The notes under the pieces were generated by a model. The model saw nothing but the letters and a program-made list of their open reading frames with translations. It searched no databases and was not told the DNA's origin. From Nitrobacter sp051912485 (GTDB lineage Bacteria > Pseudomonadota > Alphaproteobacteria > Rhizobiales > Xanthobacteraceae), in assembly GCF_051912485.1 (NCBI RefSeq), contig NZ_CP196822.1, forward strand, positions 372,001-436,000: a stretch of DNA of 64,000 nt. Reading direction: 5' to 3'. The first letter of the stretch is position 1. The number at the start of each line of letters is the position of its first letter. The translations under genes and the position numbers were made by a program. Shown piece after piece: positions 17,041 through 25,628 of this stretch.

Positions 17041-18579
17041 TTAATCGCTCAGGCGTTCATAGATCTTTGCGCCGGTATTTGCATCCACGCCCACCAAACT
17101 AACCTTATATCCCCACAGTCTGCGGATGTGCCGTAACGTCGCGTCGCGACTATCATCCTCGAGCAGGACGCCGTCGGCAACTTTGTGCTCCAGCCGCAAG
17201 TGCCGGTCGCCGAGCAGATCGACGTCGATGACCTGAATATCGGAACGGCTTGCCCCGATGTCGTAGCTGCGGGCAAGCGCCGAGCGAATCTTCTCGTACC
17301 CGCGCTCGTTGTGGATCGAGGCTACCTCGTAGTGCGGCTCGCTGGCGGTGTCGGAAAGCAGGAAAAGCCGCCATTTGCGGATCAGCGTAGGGCTCAGATA
17401 CTGCCGGATGAAAGATTCGTCGCGGTGGTTGGCCCAGGCATCGAGCAGCGTAGCGCGCCAGTCGCATTTACCGGCAATGTCCGGGAACCAGTCGCGGTCC
17501 TCTTCGGTCGGTGCGGTCGAGATGCGCCGGATGTCCTGCATAAGGTCCAGGCCGAGCGCATAGGGATTGATGCCCGTATAGCGCGGGTCGTCGAAGGCCG
17601 GCTGGAAGATCACGTTGCAATGGTTGCGCAGGATTTCCAGCATCGCGCCTTCGTTGATCAGGCCGCGATCGAACAGCGCGTTCATGATCGTGTAATGGAC
17701 GAAAGTAGCGCAACCCTCGTTCATCACCTGCGTTTGCCGCTGCGGATAGAAATATTGGGCGATGACGCGCACGATCCTCAGGATTTCGCGCTGCCACGGC
17801 TCCAGGATCAGGCTGTTCTTCTCTAGGAAATAAAGGAGGTTCTCCTCGGGAAGCTTCAGCGATTTGCGACGCTCGGCCGTCTTGCTTTCGCTCTCGCCGA
17901 CCTGACTCTCGCTTTTCGACGGCGGCAAGGTGCGCCAGAGGTCGTTGTAGGATCGCTCCTCATATTCGAGGCGCTCGCGCAGGCCTTGCCGCTGTTTCTC
18001 CGACGACAGCTTCGGAGGCCGCCGGTAGCGGAACACACCCTGTTCCATCAGCGCGTGCGCCGTGTCGAGGATTTCCTCCACGGCGGCAAGTCCGTGCCGC
18101 TCCTCGCAGCGGGTGATGTAATTCTTTGCGAAGGCGAGATAGCTGAGGATCGCGCCGGCATCGGTCCATTCCTTGAACAGATAGTTGTTCTTGAAGAAAT
18201 GATTGTGGCCGAGCGCGGCATGGGCGGTTACCAGCGCCTGCAGCGCCATGGTGTTTTCTTCCATCAGATAGACGATGCAGGGGTTGGAATTGATGACGAT
18301 CTCATAAGCCAGTCCACGACCGCCCTTGCGATAGAGCTGTTCCTGGTAGAGGAAATGCTTTCCGAACGACCAGTGCCGGTACATCAGCGGCATGCCAATG
18401 GAGGAATAGGCGTCCAGCATCTGCTCGGACGAGATGATCTCTATCTGCACCGGATGAATATCGAGGTTAAGCTCTTCGATTGCTACCCGTTCGATCACGT
18501 CGAAGGCCTGCGACAGGGTACCGAAATCCCAGTCGGGACCAGAGAACAGCAGGCCGGGGTCGCGTGAGGTGGCATTCAT
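17041..18579 (-). CDS. spoVR: SpoVR family protein (YcgB-like)
   Basis: The 512-residue protein matches the SpoVR/YcgB family over its full length: an N-terminal WDFGTLSQAFDVIE, a central HAALGHNHFFKNNYLFKEW, and QVMNEGCATFVHYTIMNALF. The family was named for spore cortex formation in Bacillus, but in Gram-negatives it belongs to a stationary-phase stress unit. The start ATG overlaps the stop of the upstream DUF444 gene by four bases (18576-18579), so the two are translationally coupled. Together with yeaH and prkA it forms the conserved YeaG-YeaH-YcgB trio. The molecular activity remains uncertain. Confidence 0.93.
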   Translation of the reverse strand: MNATSRDPGLLFSGPDWDFGTLSQAFDVIERVAIEELNLDIHPVQIEIISSEQMLDAYSSIGMPLMYRHWSFGKHFLYQEQLYRKGGRGLAYEIVINSNPCIVYLMEENTMALQALVTAHAALGHNHFFKNNYLFKEWTDAGAILSYLAFAKNYITRCEERHGLAAVEEILDTAHALMEQGVFRYRRPPKLSSEKQRQGLRERLEYEERSYNDLWRTLPPSKSESQVGESESKTAERRKSLKLPEENLLYFLEKNSLILEPWQREILRIVRVIAQYFYPQRQTQVMNEGCATFVHYTIMNALFDRGLINEGAMLEILRNHCNVIFQPAFDDPRYTGINPYALGLDLMQDIRRISTAPTEEDRDWFPDIAGKCDWRATLLDAWANHRDESFIRQYLSPTLIRKWRLFLLSDTASEPHYEVASIHNERGYEKIRSALARSYDIGASRSDIQVIDVDLLGDRHLRLEHKVADGVLLEDDSRDATLRHIRRLWGYKVSLVGVDANTGAKIYERLSD

Positions 18580-19895
18580 CGGCGAATCCTCAATCCTTCC
18601 GCCATTGCCTGTCTGGTGAAGAGTTGCCGGAACACGGGGTAGATGTCGGCTGCCTTGGCGATGCGGGTCATCTGGAAGTTCGGCCAGTTCTCGGTGACGG
18701 AACTATAGGCTCGCCAAAGTGAGGTCCCGTTATCTGTTGTGCCAAAGATATCCCGTTCGCGCTCGTCGATGATTTCGACATAGGCGTAGTACTGGCAGAG
18801 CCGCATGATCTCCTCGTTGAGAAGCGCGATGCAGCGCTGTGAATCGGTGACAGCGTTGTCCCCGTCGGACGCTTGTGCGGCGTAGGTGTTCCATTCGCTG
18901 CTGGGATAACGCTCGGCGATGATACGATGCATCTTTTCCAATGCTGTAGAGACCACCGTGCCGCCGCTCTGCGTGCTGTAGAAGAAGGTTTCCTCGTCCA
19001 CTTCCTGGGCCTCATGGGTGTGACGGATGAAAACGATTTCGATGCGGTCGTAGCGGCGTTTCAAGAACAGGTGCAGCAATACGAAAAAGCGTTTTGCAAG
19101 GTCCTTCTCGCGTTCGCCCATCGAGCCGGACACGTCCATCAGGCAGAACATCACCGCCTTGGCGTTCGGAACAGGCTGCGCCTCGAAGCGGTTGAAGCGG
19201 ATGTCGACCGGATCGACATAGGCGATCAGCCGCCGCTTTTGTTCCAGCCGCTCCACTTCGGCTTGCAGCGCGGCGATGCGCTGTCTGGCAATCTGGCTCA
19301 GCGACCCCGCTTCCAGTTCCGCAATCTCCTGCCGGATCGCGTCGATCCCCTCCCGTTTGGGGCGTTTCAGCGCGATACGGCGGCTGTAGCTGTTGCACAT
19401 GGTGCGGCCGACATGGATGTTGGTCGGTGAACCGGTCGCGGCAAAGCCCGCCCGCCGTGATCTGAAAGCGATGATTTCCTTTAAACTGAGCTTGACCATA
19501 TCGGGCAGTTCGAGGTCCTCGAAGAAGAGGTCGAGCACCTCCTCCCGCGACAGCACGAAGAGGAAATCGTCTTCCGAGTCCTTCATCGACGGGCCGGACG
19601 TGTCGGCATCGCCATGGCCGGGCTTGCGCAGCCGATCGCCGGGCACAAAATGCTTATTGCCCGGCAGGACATGCTCACGCCGGCCGCTATCCTTGGCTGC
19701 CTTGAAGCACGGCTCGTCCGTGCTCCTCGTCGGAATCGAGACCGCCTGCTCGTCGTCCGCGTCGGAAATCCTGTCGCGGCGGACACAGTCGCGGATGCTG
19801 CGCTTCAATTCCTCGCGCGCGCGCCGCAGGAAACGCTGCCGATTGCCGAGATTCTTGTCTTTCGGGTTGAGCCGGCGGTCGATGAAGATCGGCAT
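18576..19895 (-). CDS. yeaH: DUF444 / YeaH-YhbH family protein
   Basis: The 439 residues carry the family N-terminus (FIDRRLNPKDKNLGNRQRFL) and a von Willebrand A-like half with the metal-site motif LMDVSGSMGEREKDLAKRFF, followed by FIRHTHEAQEVDEETFFYST. The DxSxS motif suggests a metal-dependent adhesion-type fold for protein contacts. It sits between prkA (15-base gap) and spoVR (4-base overlap). The constant neighbourhood implies that the three proteins act in one stress pathway, with YeaH as partner or adaptor of the PrkA kinase. Confidence 0.93.
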   Translation of the reverse strand: MPIFIDRRLNPKDKNLGNRQRFLRRAREELKRSIRDCVRRDRISDADDEQAVSIPTRSTDEPCFKAAKDSGRREHVLPGNKHFVPGDRLRKPGHGDADTSGPSMKDSEDDFLFVLSREEVLDLFFEDLELPDMVKLSLKEIIAFRSRRAGFAATGSPTNIHVGRTMCNSYSRRIALKRPKREGIDAIRQEIAELEAGSLSQIARQRIAALQAEVERLEQKRRLIAYVDPVDIRFNRFEAQPVPNAKAVMFCLMDVSGSMGEREKDLAKRFFVLLHLFLKRRYDRIEIVFIRHTHEAQEVDEETFFYSTQSGGTVVSTALEKMHRIIAERYPSSEWNTYAAQASDGDNAVTDSQRCIALLNEEIMRLCQYYAYVEIIDERERDIFGTTDNGTSLWRAYSSVTENWPNFQMTRIAKAADIYPVFRQLFTRQAMAEGLRIRR

Positions 19896-19910
19896 GGCAT
19901 GCCTCCGCCT

Positions 19911-21860
19911 TCAGCCGGCCTTGTTGACTCGCATGTACCAGTCCACCAGCCGCCGCACCTGGCGCTCGGTATAGCCGCGCGCGATCATCCGCTGCACGAA
20001 TTCGTGGTGGCGTTTCTCGGTGACGCCGTCCTGCTTGGAGCCGAAGCTGATCACGGGCAGCAGGTCCTCGACCTGGCCGAACATGCGCTTCTCGATCACC
20101 TCGCGCAGCTTCTCGTAGCTCGTCCATGACGGATTGCGGCCGTCATTGCGGGCTCGCGCCCGCAGCGTAAACTTCACCACCTCGTTACGGAAGTCCTTCG
20201 GGTTGGCGATGCCGGCCGGCTTCTCGACTTGCGACAAATCGTTGTCCAGTACCTCGCGGTTGAGGATCTGACCGGTGTCGGGATCCTTGTAGTCCTGGTC
20301 TTCGATCCAGGCATCGGCATAGGCAATGTAGCGGTCGAACAGGTTCTGGCCGTATTCGCTGTAGGATTCCAGATAGGCCTTCTGGATCTCGTGGCCGATA
20401 AACTCGGCGTACCGGGTGGCGAGCTCCGACTTTATGAAATCGAGATAGGCGGCTTCGGTCTTTTTCGGGAACTGTTCGCGCTTGATTGCATCTTCCAAAA
20501 TATACATCAGATGAACAGGATCGGCAGCGACCTCCTCGGTGTCATAATTGAATGTCTGCGACAGGATCTTGAAAGCGAAACGGGTGCTGACGCCGGTCAT
20601 GCCCTCATTGACGCCGGCGGCGTCCCGATACTCCTGGACCGACTTTGCCTTAGGGTCGACGTCCTTTAGGTTTTCGCCGTCATAGATCCGCATCTTGGTG
20701 TAGAGGGGCGAGTTGCCATGCTCTGCCAACCGGGTTGAAACCGTGAACCGGCTGAGGATGTCCAGGACTTCCGGCGCGCAGGCACTGTCGACAAGTTCGC
20801 TTTCGCGCAGCAGCTTGTCATAGATTTGCCTTTCCTCGGTGATCCGCAGGCAATATGGCACCTTAACCACCAGGATGCGGTCAAGAAACGCTTCGTTGTT
20901 CTTGTTGTTCTTGAACTGCAGCCATTCCGATTCGTTGGAATGGGCCACGACGATTCCCTGGTACGGAAATGACCCAAAATTCTCGGTGCCGTTGTAGCTG
21001 CTCTCTTGCGTCGCCGTAAGCAGCGGGTGCAGCACCTTGATAGGCGCCTTGAACATCTCGACGAACTCTAGCAGGCCCTGCGTGGTGCGGTTCAGGCCGC
21101 CGCTGTAGGAATAGGCATCGGGATCAGACTGGCTGTAGTTTTCGAGTTGGCGGATGTCGACCTTGCCGACCAGCGCTGAGACGTCCTGGTTGTTTTCGTC
21201 GCCAGGCTCGGTCTTGGCGATGCCGATTTGGCGCAGCCGGGACGGCATCAGCTTCACAACAGAAAATTTGGAAATATCACCGGCCAGTTCGTCGAGACGT
21301 TTCGCCGCCCAAGGTGAGATCAAGCCGTTTAAGCGTCGCCGCGCGATCCCGTATTTGTCTTCCAGCAAATCGGCCATGCGGTCGGGGCTGAAAAGGCCGA
21401 GCGGTGATTCAAAAACCGGGCTGATTTGATTCCCGGCCTTGAGCGTATAGATGGGGCGCTGCTCCATCAGGCTTTTCAGTCGCTCTGCCAGCGAAGATTT
21501 GCCGCCGCCAACCGGGCCGAGCAAGTAGAGGATCTGCTTGCGTTCCTCCAGCCCTTGCGACGCATAGCGGAAATAGCCGGCGATCCGCTCGATCGTGTCT
21601 TCCATGCCATAGAACTCGGAGAAGGCGGAATAGAGCTTGATCGTCTTATTCGCGAAAATGCGCCCGAGCCTCTCGTCCTTGCTGGTGTCGACCAGCTTGG
21701 GTTCGCCGATCGCGTCGACCATGCGCTCGGGCGCCGAGCCATACATCGACTTGTCCTCCCGACACGCCAGCAGATATTGCTGGAGGCTCATCTCTTCCTG
21801 GGCCACCGAACTATAGATTTTAGAGAACAATTCGAAGACGTCAGATTGCTTGCTCTGCAT
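19911..21860 (-). CDS. prkA: PrkA-family serine protein kinase (YeaG-like)
   Basis: ATG 21860 follows GGAGGCGACA and gives MQSKQSDVFELFSKIYSSVA, the normal family start; a longer frame to 21959 lacks a site. The AAA-type N-terminal domain has Walker A GPVGGGKS at residues 115-122. The C-terminal PrkA domain follows to residue 649, the usual length. E. coli YeaG autophosphorylates and is induced in starvation and nitrogen stress. It is the first gene of the prkA-yeaH-spoVR operon. I saw no confident sigma-factor motif upstream. Confidence 0.95.
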   Translation of the reverse strand: MQSKQSDVFELFSKIYSSVAQEEMSLQQYLLACREDKSMYGSAPERMVDAIGEPKLVDTSKDERLGRIFANKTIKLYSAFSEFYGMEDTIERIAGYFRYASQGLEERKQILYLLGPVGGGKSSLAERLKSLMEQRPIYTLKAGNQISPVFESPLGLFSPDRMADLLEDKYGIARRRLNGLISPWAAKRLDELAGDISKFSVVKLMPSRLRQIGIAKTEPGDENNQDVSALVGKVDIRQLENYSQSDPDAYSYSGGLNRTTQGLLEFVEMFKAPIKVLHPLLTATQESSYNGTENFGSFPYQGIVVAHSNESEWLQFKNNKNNEAFLDRILVVKVPYCLRITEERQIYDKLLRESELVDSACAPEVLDILSRFTVSTRLAEHGNSPLYTKMRIYDGENLKDVDPKAKSVQEYRDAAGVNEGMTGVSTRFAFKILSQTFNYDTEEVAADPVHLMYILEDAIKREQFPKKTEAAYLDFIKSELATRYAEFIGHEIQKAYLESYSEYGQNLFDRYIAYADAWIEDQDYKDPDTGQILNREVLDNDLSQVEKPAGIANPKDFRNEVVKFTLRARARNDGRNPSWTSYEKLREVIEKRMFGQVEDLLPVISFGSKQDGVTEKRHHEFVQRMIARGYTERQVRRLVDWYMRVNKAG

Positions 21861-22183
21861 TGTCGCCTCCCGGCGGCCGCCGCGATGCCTTAGGTCACAA
21901 CTTGCATAAAGCCTCGTCGGTTTCCGTTTCCGTTCTGAATTGATCGCGGTTCGGCGCAAGATCGAATGGGCAAGCGATCACCCTAACGGTTCGTGCCGAT
22001 CGCGAGTGCTGGAGCAACAATATCACTTGAACCAAGGTAAGTCGAAACCAATACCTTCCGGCGCAAAGCGCGCGGCGCTGAAACCTTCAAGCCCGGAGAG
22101 ATGGCCGAGGTGGTCCACATCATAGAGTTGACGCTGGTGGTACGGCGCCGGTCAGTGTTGACCGCCGGAGAAGGAGGTGCGTC
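21861..22183. other. divergent upstream region of prkA and the slipin-like gene
   Basis: It must hold promoters for both directions, but I find no clear motif except the ribosome binding site GGAGAAGGAGG before 22184. No gene is supported. Confidence 0.4.
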
Positions 22184-22705
22184 ATGATGCTTGATTATTC
22201 GATCTATGCGGCGCTCGCAGCGGTCGTAATCATATTCTTCTCCTCGGCTATTCGCATCCAGCGGGAATACGAGCGCGGCGTCGTCTTCACGTTCGGCCGC
22301 TTCACTGGCGTGAAGGGGCCGGGCCTTATCATCCTGATTCCGGTCGTGCAGCAGATGGTGAGGGTCGATCTCAGGGTGGTGGTGCAGGAAGTCCCGCCGC
22401 AGGACGTGATTTCGCGCGGTTCGCCGCGCGTCGGCGTCATCTCCAGCCGTAAGGGTGTGAACCTGCCAGGCACGATCCTCGACGTTTCGCCACTGACGGC
22501 CAAGGATTGCGCCGACTTCGAATTTGGTCTCCGTTTCGGCGTTGATTGGGTGACGCTGTCGTTCGTGCAAAAAGCCCCCGACGTGCTCGAGGCGAGCGGA
22601 CTCATCGGCGATCGCGGAGGCCTCGTTGCCAGGATCGAGAAGCCTGCGGCTCAAGCGGTTCGATGACATTATCAGGTTTTCCGGCGCAGCCATGGCAAAA
22701 TCCTG
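22184..22705 (+). pseudogene. slipin / pyruvate kinase chimera
   Basis: ATG 22184 follows GGAGAAGGAGG. Residues 1-75 are the start of a slipin/stomatin (SPFH) protein: a membrane helix (YAALAAVVIIFFSSAIRIQ), then EYERGVVFTFGRFTGVKGPG. After about 22420 the frame switches without a break to pyruvate kinase: SRKGVNLPGTILDVSPLTAK, then GVDWVTLSFVQKAPDV and ARIEKPAA. The short stop at 22664 is caused by a frameshift; the next phase continues LKRFDDIIRFSGAAMAK, again kinase-like. A deletion has therefore fused two unrelated genes, removing the slipin core and the kinase active-site start. Confidence 0.8.
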
Positions 22706-23042
22706 ATCATCCCTTTTTCTACGCCACGGCATCTCAACCACCGCAGAAGCATGCTCGACGCCTTTTGCTCCTGATCCGGGAGTTCTGTTCCAGCCGCGTA
22801 CTGGTATGGGAATTTCCGAGACAATGGCGCTCAAGCGGAATAAAATTGATATCAAGGCTATCGGACCTTCGACCGGCCGAAGAGCAACCGAAGTAGTTCT
22901 GTCGGCTTCGTCCATTGCGGATATTTCTGATCAAGTCGGGCCATAAGCCGGCGGTTAGTCTGTACGGCGTGCCTCCGCTAATCAGACCGGCGGAGAAGTC
23001 GACTACAAATGACACAGAGGAAGAAACAGGAGAGCCTTATCG
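22706..23042. other. intergenic, no supported gene
   Basis: It probably holds decayed sequence downstream of the chimera. CAGGAGAGCC at the right end is the ribosome binding site for the next gene. Confidence 0.35.
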
Positions 23043-23402
23043 ATGATAGAGGGGATCAGCGCAATCACGCTGGCCACACACGAAATGCCGCGAGCTGTTC
23101 GATTCTACCGCGCGCTGGGGTTTGAGGTCCTGCATGGCGGCGAAGAGTCGTCATTCACCAGCTTTCGCGCGGGCGTGGGCTATCTTAACCTCATCGCGCA
23201 GCCTGCCGAGCGGCGCTGGTCCTGGTGGGGCCGCGTTATCTTCTACGTCACCGATGTTGATGCACTTTATGAACGTGCGCTCGCGGCAGGGTGCCAGCCA
23301 ACCACCGCCCCCCGCGATGCCGAGTGGGGTGAGCGCTTCTTCCATCTTATAGGCCCTGACGGCCACGAACTCAGTTTCGCTCGGCTTTTGCTCCCGATTT
23401 AA
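23043..23402 (+). CDS. VOC (glyoxalase/bleomycin resistance) family protein
   Basis: The 119 residues have the single-domain VOC pattern: ITLATHEMPRAVRFYRALGF at the start, YLNLIAQP and FYVTDVDALYERALAAGCQP in the middle, and a C-terminal GPDGHELSFARLL with the usual metal-ligand glutamate. Such proteins dimerise and may act as dioxygenases, isomerases or sequestering resistance proteins. The substrate is not predictable. The gap to the following epimerase-like gene is 84 bases in the same orientation. Confidence 0.85.
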   Translation: MIEGISAITLATHEMPRAVRFYRALGFEVLHGGEESSFTSFRAGVGYLNLIAQPAERRWSWWGRVIFYVTDVDALYERALAAGCQPTTAPRDAEWGERFFHLIGPDGHELSFARLLLPI

Positions 23403-23486
23403 TAGCAACTCGAAGCAGCCTGCCATTCCAAGAGGTGCTGGGAGCGCGTATGGTGCCCCGACGCCGCAATCTGGCGAGTTCGAGTC

Positions 23487-24410
23487 ATGGTGGCAACGAG
23501 CGGTCGCATCGTGACAGTGTTTGGCGGAACCGGATTTCTCGGCCGCCGCATCGTTCGGCATCTGCGCTTTCGCGGATTTCCTGTTCGGGTCGCGTCAAGG
23601 CATCCGGATCGGGGGCACGGACTTTTTGGTTCTGATGATCCGCAACTTCGATCCGTTCAAGCCAACATCCACGACGATCAGTCAGTCGCGGACGCGCTTG
23701 CGGGCGCTTACGGCGTTGTAAATGCAGTCAGTCTTTACGTCGAGAATGGACGCGAGACGTTTCATTCGGTGCACGTCGAGTCGGCTCAACGGGTAGCGGC
23801 TCAAGCGCATCGGGCTGGAGTCGAACGGTTCGTTCACGTTTCAGGACTCGGTGCCGATCCAAATTCACAATCACGGTACATCCGAAAGCGCGGCGAAGGC
23901 GAATTGGCGGTCCAAGCCGCGTTCGCCGGTGCACTTTTAGTCCGCCCGGCGGTGATGTTCGGACCAGACGACGCGTTTCTCACCACCATCCTCAAGCTGC
24001 TCCGCCGGCTTCCAATCTATCCGATGTTTGGCCACGGCCTGACCAAGCTGCAGCCGGCCTATGTGGAGGATGTTGCGGAGGCGATTGGCCGGGTCATGCA
24101 GCACGCCGAGACGTCTTCGACGATCTTCGAACTCGGCGACCCTCGTGTCTACTCCTACAAAGAATTTCTCGGAGCCATTGCGCGCCAAGCCGGCCTTGCG
24201 CCCCTATTGATTCCGATCCCGTTTGCCGTTTGGCATGCACTCGCATGGACTTCCGAAATGTTTCCGGGTCCACTCCTTACCCGCAATCAAGTGGAACTGA
24301 TGCAGATCGATACGGTGTCATCACCGGAGATGCCCGGATTTATTGAGCTTGGGATTTCGCCGCACTCAGTCGATGCAATTCTCCAGAGGGTATTATCGAA
24401 CTGCGAATGA
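23487..24410 (+). CDS. NAD(P)-binding epimerase-like protein (NDUFA9 type)
   Basis: The 307-residue atypical short-chain dehydrogenase begins with the dinucleotide-binding site TVFGGTGFLGRRIVRHL (GGTGFLG at 13-19). It contains RFVHVSGLGADPNSQSRYIR instead of a classical YxxxK catalytic pair, and later VRPAVMFGPDDAFL. This layout matches the complex I-associated NDUFA9-like group, proposed to bind NADPH structurally or to modify quinone or lipid. A catalytic role is uncertain. Confidence 0.85.
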   Translation: MVATSGRIVTVFGGTGFLGRRIVRHLRFRGFPVRVASRHPDRGHGLFGSDDPQLRSVQANIHDDQSVADALAGAYGVVNAVSLYVENGRETFHSVHVESAQRVAAQAHRAGVERFVHVSGLGADPNSQSRYIRKRGEGELAVQAAFAGALLVRPAVMFGPDDAFLTTILKLLRRLPIYPMFGHGLTKLQPAYVEDVAEAIGRVMQHAETSSTIFELGDPRVYSYKEFLGAIARQAGLAPLLIPIPFAVWHALAWTSEMFPGPLLTRNQVELMQIDTVSSPEMPGFIELGISPHSVDAILQRVLSNCE

Positions 24411-25007
24411 AAGAGGCTCCTCGGTCAATCCGCTCCAACGGCGGACTGGTTCGCGCGGATGCGCGATACTTTCGCTCTATTATCTGCTCGTGGCCGGAGG
24501 AAGGAGATTTCCTCGTTCGCGTGAACAGGGGACACCAGCTTACCTTGTCGGCCATTACAAAGTGACGTCCGCGCTGACCTATGAAGGTTTCAAACGTGCG
24601 GTTGCTGATGCTCGTGCTCAGGCGAAAAAGTAATGGCACGGCCTGTGGATGCCAATCCGGGCCTCGATCTCTGAGAGAGTCCGCATTCCGGCCATCGGCG
24701 CTTCTCCGCATTTTGGTAGATTTTAGCTCATTTTTGGAGGTAAAATCCATGCGCCGAGGGATGGCGGTAGGGCCCGCATCAAGGGCCGCCGCGCAGCATG
24801 CAACCTTGCCGAGCCATTTACTGCCGACGATCTGCGCATGGACCATGCCGACGTAACCGACACCGCCCCGTGCGAGCTGTGCGGGCAGACGGACGATTGT
24901 GCCTGGACGATTGTGCCTGATGGCACTCAAAACGAGACCGCCGCGCCTTGCGTCGCACGATACGATGACGGCACGGCCGAGACCAAAGCAGGCCGACGCC
25001 GAACTTC
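24411..25007. other. intergenic, possible gene remnants
   Basis: A short plus-strand segment ending at 24633 reads LVGHYKVTSALTYEGFKRAV and then ADARAQAKK, which looks protein-like but has no start. Around 24838 a plus-strand frame contains CELCGQTDDCAW, with two Cys pairs. Neither is supported well enough to call. A long antisense frame covering the area has random-like composition. Confidence 0.3.
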
Positions 25008-25085
25008 TCACGCGAGCAAAAGCGTTTCGCTGCAAGCCTTGAGCGCGTTCCTTGGCGCCGCCGCGATATCCTGCCAGTCGGTCAT
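25008..25085 (-). CDS. truncated MTDW-type small phage protein, 25 aa
   Basis: ATG 25085 overlaps the stop of the upstream frame (ATGA). The start MTDWQDIAAAPRNALKACSE resembles the opening of small phage proteins that begin MTDWxPIETAPxDG. The frame ends after 25 codons, so it is probably truncated. Confidence 0.35.
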   Translation of the reverse strand: MTDWQDIAAAPRNALKACSETLLLA

Positions 25086-25417
25086 GGGGCCGGGTTCCGT
25101 TTGATCTCGATGAAGTCGATAGGGCCACCAGCCTTCGCGTCGTCGAACACGCCGATGACAAGGCGGCCTGTGTACCAGGCGAAGGTGTCAAGATCGGTGC
25201 GATGTTCGAATTTCAATGGGCCGTGCGCGAATTGGTCATGTCCATGCACGACGTGCCGATCACCATGTCCAATATCGGCGCCATCCGGGTATAGCCACCA
25301 GAGCAGCACCTGCTCTTTCTGGTCATCCAATGGGCGCGTCGGATCAACGCCGGCATGGACAAAGACGCGATGCTTATCGACATGCGTCAACGGTAGCGCG
25401 TCAAGCTGCTCGCTCAT
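25082..25417 (-). CDS. metallophosphoesterase (PPP family), C-terminal half
   Basis: The 111 residues include HRVFVHAGVDPTRPLDDQKE, then LLWWLYPDG and HVVHGHDQFAHGP, the His-bearing C-terminal motifs of PrpA/ApaH-like serine/threonine phosphatases. The N-terminal GDxHG, GDxVDRG and GNHE motifs that complete the metal site are absent. Unless they come from another chain, the protein should be catalytically dead. The start overlaps the stop region of the previous gene, keeping the operon coupled. Confidence 0.65.
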   Translation of the reverse strand: MSEQLDALPLTHVDKHRVFVHAGVDPTRPLDDQKEQVLLWWLYPDGADIGHGDRHVVHGHDQFAHGPLKFEHRTDLDTFAWYTGRLVIGVFDDAKAGGPIDFIEIKRNPAP

Positions 25418-25628
25418 GATAGCCTCCCTGGTGGCGGGAGAGCGGCGTCATCGTCCCGCTTTCATAAGCGGCTGCGATGCTCGGCTTGATATGGGATGCC
25501 ACGGTCTGTCCGTCTGGCATGTCGGCCGCGAATTTGCTCATGCCCGCCCCCGTGAACGTGAGGGCATGTTCGAATCCGCACGCCAGTTCCTCGCGCCCCG
25601 CCGAATGAGGCGTCATCACGCTGTTCAT
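25401..25628 (-). CDS. hypothetical phage-region protein, 75 aa
   Basis: ATG 25628 overlaps the methyltransferase stop by four bases (ATGA). The product contains SAGREELACGFEHALTFTGA and SKFAADMPDGQTVASHIKPS. It overlaps the phosphatase start by 17 bases. No family recognised. The 3' part of this gene is missing from the duplicated segment at 46918. Confidence 0.5.
   Translation of the reverse strand: MNSVMTPHSAGREELACGFEHALTFTGAGMSKFAADMPDGQTVASHIKPSIAAAYESGTMTPLSRHQGGYHERAA

Noticed and set aside
16906..17102. plus-strand stretch DKLIIIADAAESGTNAVAFG
   Set aside because: Protein-like in part, but without start, family or clear boundaries; it may be a remnant of a gene cut by the IS.
21983..22915. 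310-codon minus-strand open frame
   Set aside because: It is antisense to the slipin/pyruvate-kinase chimera, whose plus-strand translation matches known families. No ribosome binding site.
24340..25191. 283-codon minus-strand open frame
   Set aside because: Random-like composition, overlaps the epimerase end, and conflicts with the coupled small genes at 25.0-25.4 kb.
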